A stretch of DNA of 5,907 bases from contig JAJEAQ010000097.1 of NCBI GenBank assembly GCA_022822685.1, forward strand, positions 1 to 5,907. Direction: 5' to 3'. How positions within the stretch are numbered: the stretch's first letter is position 1; each line of letters begins with the position of its first letter. The DNA is from Trichodesmium sp. jk18x7bins.61 (GTDB lineage: Bacteria > Cyanobacteriota > Cyanobacteriia > Cyanobacteriales > Microcoleaceae). The notes beneath the pieces are model-generated. The model saw only the letters and a list, made by a program, of their open reading frames with translations. It had not been told where the DNA came from and ran no database searches. The translations under genes were made by a program, and so were the position numbers. This document shows, in pieces, positions 1-5,564 of this stretch.

Positions 1-74
1 AAACTCCTACTACTGTACTTTATCAACCAAGAATCCGCTGTATATCGAGCTAGATTAATGGTGAATCTTATCAT
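1..74 (-). CDS. Possible 5' end of an unidentified gene, running off the left edge
   Basis: On the minus strand an open frame runs from an ATG at 74 to the window edge, giving about 24 residues that begin MIRFTINLARYTADSW. A second in-frame ATG lies at 89, and the frame is closed upstream by a TGA at 110-108. I prefer the ATG at 74 because a GAGGA Shine-Dalgarno-like sequence (83-79) sits 4 bases before it. A perfect TATAAT box on the same strand (116-111) would give a leader of about 30 bases. These three signals line up, which is why the entry is listed despite its shortness. The fragment is too short for me to recognise a family, and I give no function. It could be a chance open frame in AT-rich DNA. 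Confidence 0.3.
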   Translation of the reverse strand, partial: MIRFTINLARYTADSWLIKYSSRS

Positions 75-110
75 TTGTTCCTCAGGCATCTCAGTTTTTT
101 TTAGATTTCA

Positions 111-116
111 ATTATA
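111..116 (-). promoter_or_regulatory. Candidate -10 box for the minus-strand gene start
   Basis: The minus strand reads a perfect TATAAT here, about 37 bases before the preferred ATG at 74. No good -35 hexamer is visible 17 bases upstream, where the sequence is occupied by a HIP1 site (131-138). It may therefore be an activator-dependent promoter or a chance match. Confidence 0.25.
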
Positions 117-130
117 GATAACTTTTGGTT

Positions 131-138
131 GCGATCGC
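131..138. repeat. HIP1 octamer palindrome
   Basis: This is GCGATCGC, the highly iterated palindrome over-represented in many cyanobacterial genomes. Three further copies lie at 4965-4972, 5257-5264 and 5594-5601. It supports a cyanobacterial origin but has no assigned function here. Confidence 0.85.
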
Positions 139-408
139 TCTGATATTATTCTGGAGAATGCTGATGAATTTAGATTTATTTCTATTGTGTATAGATTGAT
201 TCTATAGATGACAACATCTTAACTAAAGCAATCAGTAATCATATGCAATAATTTTACTGTTCCTTGTTTCTTCAAGCACCACAACGTATCACAACTTAAA
301 TAAGATTGTTAGATCTGGTTTTTATTTGGAATGTAAATAAAAAAACATTACCCAGTATAGCTTTCAGAACTTTGATTGTTCACGAACCATTGAAAAATAC
401 TATATACT

Positions 409-448
409 GTTGATCAGATTAAATATTAAAGTATTTAACAATATCAAC
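409..448. repeat. Two-tier inverted repeat (hairpin with symmetric internal loop)
   Basis: The outer arms GTTGAT (409-414) and ATCAAC (443-448) enclose unpaired CAGA and CAAT. The inner arms TTAAATA (419-425) and TATTTAA (432-438) are closed by a 6-base loop. The geometry is symmetric and both arm pairs are perfect. It lies about 210 bases before the ccmK3 relic. It could be a protein-binding dyad, a weak transcript structure, or chance in AT-rich DNA. No T-tract follows it, so it is not a standard terminator. Confidence 0.35.
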
Positions 449-567
449 TCTAAACTGCAAAAATCTCTAACAATTATAAATCAAATTAGTGGTGCTGCAC
501 TTTCAAGAATGTGGGAAAGTTTGAAAAAATATTACCTAGAGATAGAAATGCTCATATCCCTAGATAA

Positions 568-596
568 TTGATATCTTTTTTCTCAATTTATATATA
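568..596 (+). promoter_or_regulatory. Candidate sigma70-like promoter of the ccmK3-ccmK4 locus
   Basis: A -35-like TTGATA (568-573) is followed after exactly 17 bases by a -10-like TATATA (591-596). This sits about 60 bases before the ccmK3 start codon, in the right orientation. Both hexamers are close to consensus, but the region is AT-rich, so chance matches are possible. If still active, it would transcribe only pseudogenes. Confidence 0.4.
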
Positions 597-657
597 AAGT
601 ATCAGCTATTAAGATTACAATTATATTAATTATTCTTGATAGTGCAGGAGCAGATAA

Positions 658-961
658 ATGCCAGAATGTAGGTGTAATAGAAACTATTGGTTTTCCAGGA
701 GTCTTAGCTGCTGCAGATGCCATGGTTAAAGCTGCACGAGTTACCATAGTAAACTAAGGTATAGGGGAAAGAGGCCACTTTGTAGTTGCAGTTAGGGGAC
801 CAACTTCAGAAGTTAATCCTGCAGTCAAAGCTGGAGTTGAAGCAGCAGAAAAAGTCTATGGCGGGATAGTCGATAGTCACTATATTGTGCCTAATCCCCC
901 TGAAAATATAGCATCTGTATTACCACTAGAATATACAGAAGTTAGCGAACAATTTAGGTAA
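658..961 (+). pseudogene. ccmK3: CcmK3-type carboxysome shell protein, broken by an early frameshift and an internal stop
   Basis: Intact homologues are small BMC-domain proteins of about 100 residues that build the carboxysome shell. CcmK3 is known to co-assemble with CcmK4 into mixed hexamers. The start is well supported: ATG at 658 with AGGAG at 646-650, seven bases upstream. Only about 10 bases of the original 5' coding sequence fit, because the BMC frame resumes at 668 (VGVIETIGFPGVLAAADAMV). This implies a net loss of about two bases in codons 3-4. In that frame a TAA at 755-757 replaces the residue after VTIVN, probably a Tyr codon. The rest stays open to the TAA at 959-961 and keeps VAVRGPTSEVNPAVKAG, the SHYIVPNPPENI segment and the LPLEYTE tail. 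These last features match CcmK3 better than CcmK1/2 or CcmK4. The repaired product would be about 101 residues. The ccmK4 relic follows downstream on the same strand, separated by an IS remnant. Two independent lesions make it non-functional. Confidence 0.9.
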
Positions 962-999
962 AGTTACCGAAAAATCTTCGGGAGGCTGAAAGTCAATGG

Positions 1000-1270
1000 C
1001 TACTTCAGTATACCAGTAAAAATTGTTCTAACTGTGGTTAAAAAGTCAAGAAATTTCTGTCAACTTGTACTTATGTGTGTCCCCATTGTGGATTCATAGA
1101 AGACATAGATGTTAAAGCAGCAATCAACATTCTGCCAAAAATGACTAACTTAGGCAAGATGCCTAAGCTACAGCTACAGTAAGGTGGGGCACACCGAAAC
1201 TAATGTCCTTGGAGAGATTTTGTGTAGCCGTCTAGTTGGAGAAATCCTGCTTAATGATGATAAGTCGTAA
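1000..1270 (+). pseudogene. tnpB: TnpB (RNA-guided nuclease of IS200/IS605 elements), C-terminal fragment
   Basis: In the frame starting at 1012 the sequence reads TSKNCSNCG, then a TAA stop at 1039-1041, then VCPHCGFIEDIDVKAAINIL. This gives the two CxxC pairs of the TnpB zinc ribbon and, in the segment usually written DRDVNAAINI, the last RuvC aspartate, followed by a TAA at 1180-1182. The frame then changes: from 1184 the sequence reads VGHTETNVLGEILCSRLVGE and ends at a TAA at 1268-1270, matching the usual TnpB C-terminal tail. A further shift lies just before 1012, where ATSVY (about 997-1011) precedes the zinc ribbon. TnpB proteins are normally around 400 residues, so less than a quarter remains. 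At least two frame changes and one nonsense codon show long-term decay. It sits on the same strand as the flanking ccmK relics. Confidence 0.8.
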
Positions 1271-1291
1271 AAGCAAGAATTCTCCTCTCAA

Positions 1292-1303
1292 TGCCTTAAG
1301 GCA
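1292..1303. repeat. 12-bp perfect palindrome in the IS remnant
   Basis: TGCCTTAAGGCA lies 21 bases after the last tnpB-frame stop. It is probably part of the right-end secondary structure of the element or of the 3' scaffold of its omega-RNA. A chance palindrome of this length is unlikely but possible. Confidence 0.5.
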
Positions 1304-1317
1304 GGTTACTTCTTTCA

Positions 1318-1336
1318 TGTCGGCACCTCGCCGACA
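1318..1336. repeat. Perfect 7-bp hairpin, likely right-end structure of the IS remnant
   Basis: Arms TGTCGGC (1318-1324) and GCCGACA (1330-1336) enclose the loop ACCTC. It is locally GC-rich in an AT-rich window, and lies where a right-end subterminal hairpin of an IS200/IS605 element is expected. No T-run follows, so it is not a classic intrinsic terminator. Confidence 0.55.
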
Positions 1337-1424
1337 CAGAACGGAGATAGTCAAGGCAGGCATCTAAAATTTTTATAGTTGATGTGGAAAATTTAATTCT
1401 TAACTTAAATTTAGGAGAAATATA

Positions 1425-1777
1425 ATGGCACAACAAGCTGTTGGATCACTAGAAACCAAGGGTTTTCCTGATATTTTAGCTGCTGCTGATGCAATGGTAA
1501 AAACAGGTAGAGTGACTTTAGTAGATTATATCAGAGTTGGTAGTGTGTGGTTTACTGTTCAAATTAGAGGTGATGTTTCAGAAGTAAAAACCGCTATGGA
1601 TGCAGGAATTGCTGCAGTAGAAAAGCTTATGGCGCTACCTTGGAGTCTTGGGTAATTATTCCTCGTCCTCACAATAATGTTGTGGCAGTCTTACCAATAG
1701 ACTTTAGGGCTGCTGTTGAAGAATTCCGTCAAAGAATAGAAGGAATAACTGTATCAGGATTGCCTAATGGTAGGTAA
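1425..1777 (+). pseudogene. ccmK4: CcmK4-type carboxysome shell protein, broken by a 1-base frameshift
   Basis: The first 67 codons give a well-conserved BMC domain (AVGSLETKGFPDILAAADAM near the start, then VQIRGDVSEVKTAMDAGIAA). The start is supported by AGGAG at 1413-1417, seven bases before the ATG. Around 1625, in AAAAG-CTTATGG, one base is missing relative to the expected Lys-Ala-Tyr-Gly codons. The normal reading therefore derails and stops at TAA 1653-1655 after 76 residues. In the corrected frame the family sequence continues: SWVIIPRPHNNVVAVLPIDF, then EEFRQRIEG, ending at TAA 1775-1777. Repaired length is about 117 residues, usual for CcmK4. The PRPH and LPIDF segments favour CcmK4 over CcmK1/2. 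CcmK4 is a minor shell-facet protein that pairs with CcmK3 in mixed hexamers. The truncated 76-residue product would lack the last strand and helix of the fold and is unlikely to assemble. A single-base sequencing error could mimic this lesion, but the dead ccmK3 beside it makes true decay more likely. Confidence 0.88.
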
Positions 1778-1896
1778 TCTTTGATTAGTTGACTCCTGGA
1801 GAAGCCTCACTGTGAAAGTGTGAAAGTGTGTTTAGTCACTTTAGGATGCTCCCGGCACAGCGTTAGATGAATTTGTGTTTACCGATTGCAGTATAG
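1778..1896 (+). other. Spacer after ccmK4 with a short tandem repeat and small hairpin
   Basis: Two tandem copies of GTGAAAGT occur at 1812-1827. A 6-bp hairpin (AAAGTG 1823-1828, CACTTT 1837-1842) overlaps them. No T-tract follows, so a terminator cannot be claimed. No coding frame was seen. Confidence 0.4.
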
Positions 1897-2220
1897 CGAG
1901 AATATTTTGATGAACAATTACAGCTAAAAATTGATAGAGATATTAACGCATCAATCAACTCACTTCACGAGAGACTTGAGGGAATCAGCAACAGGCAATA
2001 GTAGATTTTATTGATAAAAGTTGACTCATTCATTGACTCTTCCTTTCTCTCGACAAACCTTGGCTGAGAGTCTCCCATCAGACTCATCCTGATTGCATGC
2101 TTTTGTCTTTACTAAATCTGGCGCTAGTATCCTGATTGAAAGAGGTAAGGCAGAATGCAGAAGGATTAGAGGTGGATTTGAAAAAATTACATGCGCTAGA
2201 AACGGATTGAATGTAAATAT
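1897..2220 (+). pseudogene. Decayed coding relic, family not recognised
   Basis: Protein-like stretches appear in changing plus-strand frames. From 1897 to the TAG at 1999-2001 the sequence reads REYFDEQLQLKIDRDINASI, then NSLHERLEGISNRQ, which is charged and helical. One base shift later the reading AIVDFIDKS (about 1994-2020) continues it naturally. In that same frame, after several stops, comes EVRQNAEGLEVDLKKLHALE, again charged and probably coiled-coil, ending at a TGA near 2208. This looks like the tail of a helical protein gene with at least one frameshift and several stops. No start or Shine-Dalgarno sequence remains. I cannot name the family, and the open stretches are short enough that part of this could be chance. 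Confidence 0.35.
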
Positions 2221-2603
2221 ATCGCTATCAAGTTTAATGTGTGGAGGATAATCACAATTTTATTGAAGTTGTTAATTTGATTTAATTATGTTTGAGATGA
2301 TCAGGAGTAGGTAATAACTATTATTGCTTCAAGATGAGAGTCAAACTTTCAGCTTATGACATTTTGTCTCAGTTTTATAAAGCAGCAATATATCTGGCTC
2401 GAAATCAATTCAAAAATTAACAATTTTCAAGTATTAAAGTTAAAAAAAAGAGTACTAAATGAACATTTTCAATATATGAAACACTCTATTCTTAAAAGCA
2501 GCAACAAGAGCAATTTAAAAGGGAATTGTGACTCCATAAAACACATGGAAGACAACTAATTTGGAATTGAGTGGGGACTTAAACCCGATATATGCTGAAA
2601 TAG

Positions 2604-2658
2604 AGAGGGAAGATTTTAGAACTGACTATTTTATTTTATTTTTATTCTTCTTCCCTCT
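2604..2658. repeat. 10-bp inverted repeat bounding a T-rich, pyrimidine-rich segment
   Basis: AGAGGGAAGA (2604-2613) and TCTTCCCTCT (2649-2658) are exact inverse complements with a 35-base spacer. The right arm lies inside a T/C tract extending to about 2672. It may form a loose transcript hairpin, or be one copy of a dispersed intergenic repeat. The sequence alone does not decide. Confidence 0.35.
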
Positions 2659-2740
2659 TCCTTCTTTTCATCCTTCGGAATCCTGCCCTTACCAAGGGTA
2701 GCAATTGAAGATAATAAGTACGCTTATGTAGTAGTTTAAA

Positions 2741-2768
2741 TTGAGTTTCGTAAAAAATATTATATCTA
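2741..2768 (+). promoter_or_regulatory. Weak candidate promoter for the exchanger gene
   Basis: TTGAGT (2741-2746) and TATCTA (2763-2768) are spaced by 16 bases and lie about 45 bases before the ATG at 2815. Both are imperfect. The surroundings are very AT-rich, so other -10-like hexamers overlap. Confidence 0.22.
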
Positions 2769-2814
2769 CTATTTCTGCTGATTAAATATAAATTGGATCT
2801 TATATTCTGAAACT

Positions 2815-3798
2815 ATGGACGCTTGGATTATACAACTACACAACTCTACGAATGAAATCACTTTCCTGACAATTAGTGTCTTTGCAGCAGTCATTTTTTG
2901 CTTTTGGTTGATTCCTAGTGCGACAGATATCATGGTCAATTCTGCAGCAGGTTTAGCAGGTAAATACTTAGGCAAAGACCAACGCACAATAGTAATTAAC
3001 TCTAGTACAAATAACCCAGAATTATTTCTGATGTTGCTATCACTAAGTATGGGTAGATTGGGCGGTATCGCGACTCCTCTAGGCTCAAATTTTGCCAATA
3101 TTTATCTGATGTTTATTGTTGCACCAATAATTGTGCTCAGTAAATGGATATTTTTAGGAAAAATATCTAAGATAAAAAATTTTATCGAACTTATTAATCG
3201 AGAAAAAATGCTATTTTTCAGGCATTTATTGATGTCATTATCAATGTTTGCTTTTGCTACTACAGCTTACTGGTGTATTACAGGTGAATCAGAATTTTCA
3301 CCTTTGCCAGAAGGAGTTAGTCCTCGTACTTTGCCCTGGATTATTTTGGGTGGTTTAATTTGTTTAGTTGGTGTGTTAGTTTTCTTCATCTATGAAAAAC
3401 AATTTAAGAAAAAACGACCAGAATTGTTTGATGATATTACCGCAGATGATTATAAAGCTAGTTGGTGGGAGTTTACTTTAGGGACAGCTATATTGATATT
3501 GTTATGTTATTTGTTGAATACATTATTTATAGCTTGGACAGAAATATATGATAGTTTACTGAGTCAATTATTTGGTGATGCAGTTTTTGCCGGAATGCAT
3601 TATTTTTTGGGAAGTTTAATATCATCTCTACCAGAAACAATCGTGGCTGTAAAAAATTATGAACGCTTAACTTCACCAGATTTGAATACTGCAATGGCCT
3701 CAGCAAGTCAGTCAAATATGACGAATTTGGGCATCGGATTTCTGGGCAGTATCATCGCAAGTTTGTTATTGGCTATGAGTATAAATTATCAGTTATAA
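2815..3798 (+). CDS. Divergent CaCA-superfamily cation exchanger (Na+/Ca2+ type), integral membrane
   Basis: A 327-residue polytopic membrane protein with the two inverted alpha-repeats of calcium/cation antiporters. Alpha-1 (about 36-100) has ATDIMVNSAAGLAGKYLG, NNPEL with the acidic E69 in place of the usual GTSLPEL, and GSNFANI (90-96). Alpha-2 (about 265-310) has SSLPET (270-275, E274) and SQSNMTNLG (298-306), matching the GNxxGSNxxN region. Hydrophobic segments are seen near 16-34, 88-109, 134-154, 174-193, 218-240 and 304-320. A charged loop at 194-217 (KKKRPELFDDITADD) separates the halves. The length fits the family (about 320-360), so I regard the gene as intact. The expected role is exchange of a cation such as Ca2+ for Na+ or H+ across the plasma membrane; the real ions cannot be told because both GTS signatures are altered. 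ATG 2815 is the first start in the frame, though no clear Shine-Dalgarno sequence precedes it. The CPBP relic begins 40 bases after its stop. Confidence 0.75.
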   Translation: MDAWIIQLHNSTNEITFLTISVFAAVIFCFWLIPSATDIMVNSAAGLAGKYLGKDQRTIVINSSTNNPELFLMLLSLSMGRLGGIATPLGSNFANIYLMFIVAPIIVLSKWIFLGKISKIKNFIELINREKMLFFRHLLMSLSMFAFATTAYWCITGESEFSPLPEGVSPRTLPWIILGGLICLVGVLVFFIYEKQFKKKRPELFDDITADDYKASWWEFTLGTAILILLCYLLNTLFIAWTEIYDSLLSQLFGDAVFAGMHYFLGSLISSLPETIVAVKNYERLTSPDLNTAMASASQSNMTNLGIGFLGSIIASLLLAMSINYQL

Positions 3799-3838
3799 AA
3801 TTAAGTGATTGTAGAAATAATCAGCAAATCCTACATAA

Positions 3839-4608
3839 ATGAAACTGAAATTTATAAGCTACCGAAAAAAATTATTTGGAGTTCTATGGCTAGTAGGTAT
3901 GCTCGGAGTATTATCATTGTTTTTGATAAAAATTCCCCTGCCAGAGGACGAAAAATTACCTCCCTTGTGGATCACTAAACTTTTGACTTTACTACAGCCA
4001 ACTCTATTTTTATCTATGGCAGTAACTACGGGAGTGGCTTTAGCTGAAAAAGTTAACTTATCAGCACCTTTGGCAGAAACGATCGCTAGAAAAAATCCAC
4101 TTACTCCAGCAATTAAGCCTCAAGTATTACCAGGTATTATTGGTGGCTTGATTGGAGGTTTAGCTTTATTCTTCAGTGCTTTATTATGGCGAGCATTCTT
4201 ACCATCAGACTTTGTAGCTAAAAGTTCGGAGATATTTAACAGCACAGGATTTTTCACCCACATTTTTTTCGGAGGTATAACCGAGGAATTATTAATGAAA
4301 TGGGGGTTGATGACGCTCCTAGTATGGATAGGATGGCGAGTTTTTCAAAGAGGAAAAGGTAAGCCTCAGCCAGTCTATTTGATTGTGGCAATTTTTTTTC
4401 ATCTGTGGTATTTGGAGTAGGGCATTTACCGATAATATTTTCACTTCAAACTCAGGTAAGTATTATATTTATTTCTTATATTATTATCGCCAATTCGTTG
4501 TTTGGTTTAATTGCCGGATATCTCTATTGACAAAAAGACTTAGAGTCAGCAATGCTAGTTCGTAGAATAATTTATATAATATTAGTTAGAGCAAATCATT
4601 TTAGCTAG
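3839..4608 (+). pseudogene. CPBP-family intramembrane protease (Abi/CAAX type), frameshifted and C-terminally decayed
   Basis: The first 193 codons, to the TAG at 4418-4420, encode a membrane protein with hydrophobic segments near 12-30, 46-64, 96-116 and 157-168. They contain the first CPBP active-site motif, ITEELLMKW (E149, E150, K154). In a T8 run (4392-4399) one base appears missing. In the corrected frame the sequence continues SSVVFGVGHLP (second motif, His), a further membrane segment, then IIIANSLFGLIAGYLY. There TGA (4528-4530) replaces an expected Trp codon. After ESAML the usual histidine of the third motif (AH or similar) is gone, and the reading ends at TAG 4606-4608. Families of this type are predicted metalloproteases of the inner membrane, with varied and mostly unknown substrates. 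Three independent defects make the locus a pseudogene; the frameshift alone might have been bypassed by slippage at the T-run. No Shine-Dalgarno sequence precedes ATG 3839. The 40-bp gap from the exchanger gene suggests past co-transcription. Confidence 0.82.
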
Positions 4609-4702
4609 GAAACTACTGAAAAAGATAGATTTATGAGTCAGCTATTAAACTGATAAAAGTAAATTGCTCAAGCTTGTACAAACTTTCTCTTTTAAATAAA
4701 TC

Positions 4703-5422
4703 ATGATTGATCAACAACCTATTGCCCTAGAAGCATACGAAAATCTGGCGCAAGACTATGCCAATCACATAGATACTAAACCACACAATGCTTATTATGA
4801 ACAACCTGCAACTTTTTCCTTGTTGCCTGAGCTGAAAGCGAAAAAAGTTCTAGACGCAGGCTGTGGGCCAGGTGCTTGTACAGAAAAGTTACTAAATAGA
4901 GGCGCGGAAGTATTAGCTTTAGACGTTAGCAAGAAAATGGTTGAGTTAGCGAAAGTGCGACTGGGCGATCGCGCTACCATCATCCAGGCTAATTTGAGTC
5001 AACCTTTACCTTTTTTAGATAGCAACTCTTTCGATATTGTTTTTTCATCTCTAGTAGTGGGATATATCAAATATCTAGAACCACTTTTTCAGGAGTTTTA
5101 TCGAATTTTGAAAACTTCTGGAGTGCTTGTATTTTCTACTCAGCATCCTTTTTCAGACTTTCTCTATTACAACTCACAAAATTATTTTGCCACAGAATTA
5201 GTGGGGACAACTTGGACAGGATTTGGAGAAAAAAAAGTTTATGTACCCTGCTTTCGGCGATCGCTCACGTCTCTATTAAATCCTCTCATAAAAGTTGGGT
5301 TTAAATTAGATTCTATGATCGAACCTTTACCTACTGAAGAGTTTTACCATGCTAACCCAAAACAATTTCAGGAATTAATGAAAGAACCTCTGTTCATCTG
5401 TATTAGAGCTATAAAACTATAG
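4703..5422 (+). CDS. Class I SAM-dependent methyltransferase (Methyltransf_11/UbiE-like), substrate unknown
   Basis: This is an intact 239-residue soluble protein. SAM-binding motif I is VLDAGCGPG (49-57). The acidic residue after strand 2 is D74 in VLALDVS (70-76). NLSQPLPF (97-104) and FDIVFSSLVVGYI (110-122) are motif II-like, and RILKTSGVLVFST (about 134-146) is the post-motif II strand region. This order is that of the Methyltransf_11 type that methylates small molecules or lipids/quinones. The N-terminal AYENLAQDYANHID (11-24) is also typical of that group. The C-terminal third (about 147-239), which normally selects the substrate, carries no signature I recognise. No neighbour suggests a pathway. 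ATG 4703 is the first Met in the frame, without a visible Shine-Dalgarno sequence, and an in-frame stop precedes it closely. Two HIP1 octamers lie inside the gene. It shows no lesion, in contrast to the genes on either side, which suggests it is under selection. Confidence 0.85.
   Translation: MIDQQPIALEAYENLAQDYANHIDTKPHNAYYEQPATFSLLPELKAKKVLDAGCGPGACTEKLLNRGAEVLALDVSKKMVELAKVRLGDRATIIQANLSQPLPFLDSNSFDIVFSSLVVGYIKYLEPLFQEFYRILKTSGVLVFSTQHPFSDFLYYNSQNYFATELVGTTWTGFGEKKVYVPCFRRSLTSLLNPLIKVGFKLDSMIEPLPTEEFYHANPKQFQELMKEPLFICIRAIKL
4965..4972. repeat. HIP1 octamer within the methyltransferase gene
   Basis: An exact GCGATCGC inside the reading frame, encoding part of GDRAT (residues 88-92). Confidence 0.85.
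5257..5264. repeat. HIP1 octamer within the methyltransferase gene
   Basis: An exact GCGATCGC, encoding part of the FRRSLT segment in the C-terminal third. Confidence 0.85.
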
Positions 5423-5532
5423 GAATCTATCTATCAGTCATGAGATGGCTGCTCAACTAATTACGGATATAACTGGAGTATTACTAACCAGATATTAGCT
5501 GTTGAATTAAAGCATACCCGATAAATCAATAA

Positions 5533-5564
5533 ATTTCAATACTTTCATTTGAAAGTATTGAAAT
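5533..5564. repeat. Perfect 14-bp inverted repeat with 4-base loop
   Basis: Arms ATTTCAATACTTTC (5533-5546) and GAAAGTATTGAAAT (5551-5564) pair without mismatch around the loop ATTT. It lies 110 bases after the methyltransferase stop and overlaps the apparent 5' end of the DNA methylase relic. No T-run follows the right arm, so it is not a standard intrinsic terminator on the plus strand. Possible roles are an operator for a repressor, a bidirectional terminator, or the end of a small mobile element. Confidence 0.6.

Larger units (their letters stand above)
117..567. other. Gene-free AT-rich intergenic stretch
   Basis: No convincing coding frame is present on either strand. The stretch contains one HIP1 octamer (131-138), an AT-only hairpin (9-bp arms 319-327 and 335-343 with a 7-base loop), and a larger two-tier dyad at 409-448 described separately. 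No RNA gene could be recognised by eye. Confidence 0.6.
990..1356 (+). mobile_element. 3' remnant of an IS200/IS605-type element carrying a tnpB tail
   Basis: The stretch between the two ccmK relics is explained by the C-terminal part of a tnpB gene and the structured DNA after it. A perfect palindrome TGCCTTAAGGCA (1292-1303) and a 7-bp stem with 5-base loop (1318-1336) follow the coding relic. Subterminal hairpins of this kind are typical of elements moved by single-strand Y1 transposases. A TCAA tetranucleotide at 1351-1354 could be the right cleavage site, but this is a guess. No left end, tnpA, or N-terminal two-thirds of tnpB is present, so most of the element has been deleted. The boundaries are approximate: the left one lies somewhere between the ccmK3 stop and the first tnpB codons. 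Confidence 0.6.
2221..2814. other. Gene-free AT-rich stretch with a polypyrimidine tract
   Basis: No credible gene is present; a 67-codon open frame at 2356-2559 is AT-rich, Lys/Asn-biased and lacks a Shine-Dalgarno sequence. The main structure is a T/C-rich tract at about 2628-2672. A 10-bp segment within it (TCTTCCCTCT, 2649-2658) is the inverted copy of AGAGGGAAGA (2604-2613). A short hairpin (CCCTT 2686-2690, AAGGG 2694-2698) follows. A weak promoter-like pair, TTGAGT (2741-2746) and TATCTA (2763-2768) with 16-base spacing, lies just before the exchanger gene. Confidence 0.5.

Noticed and set aside
562..581. Terminator-like AGATA/TATCT hairpin followed by T's
   Set aside because: The stem has only five AT-rich pairs, too weak for an intrinsic terminator. 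The same bases fit better as part of the ccmK3 promoter.
1812..1830. Possible start of a CRISPR or longer tandem array (GTGAAAGT repeats)
   Set aside because: Only two adjacent 8-base copies exist, with no spacer pattern and no cas genes nearby.
2068..2085. 6-bp hairpin GAGTCT/AGACTC
   Set aside because: It is short, followed by no T-tract and lies within the decayed coding relic, so it is probably chance.
2356..2559. Open frame of 67 codons on the plus strand
   Set aside because: It has a Lys/Asn/Ile-rich composition from AT-rich DNA, no Shine-Dalgarno sequence and no recognisable domain, and it lies in an otherwise empty stretch.
2769..3098. Open frame of 109 codons on the minus strand
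   Set aside because: It lies mostly opposite the exchanger gene, whose alpha-1 repeat is clearly coding on the plus strand. The minus-strand product shows no family features.
3527..3715. Minus-strand open frame of 62 codons inside the exchanger gene
   Set aside because: It is a shadow of the alpha-2 repeat coding sequence.
4383..4565. Plus-strand open frame of 60 codons starting with TTG near the T8 run
   Set aside because: It reads the third frame. The CPBP homology (FGVGHLP, SLFGLIAGYLY) is in another frame, so this is an out-of-frame shadow.
4795..4983. Minus-strand open frame inside the methyltransferase gene
   Set aside because: It is a shadow of the strongly conserved motif I region on the plus strand.
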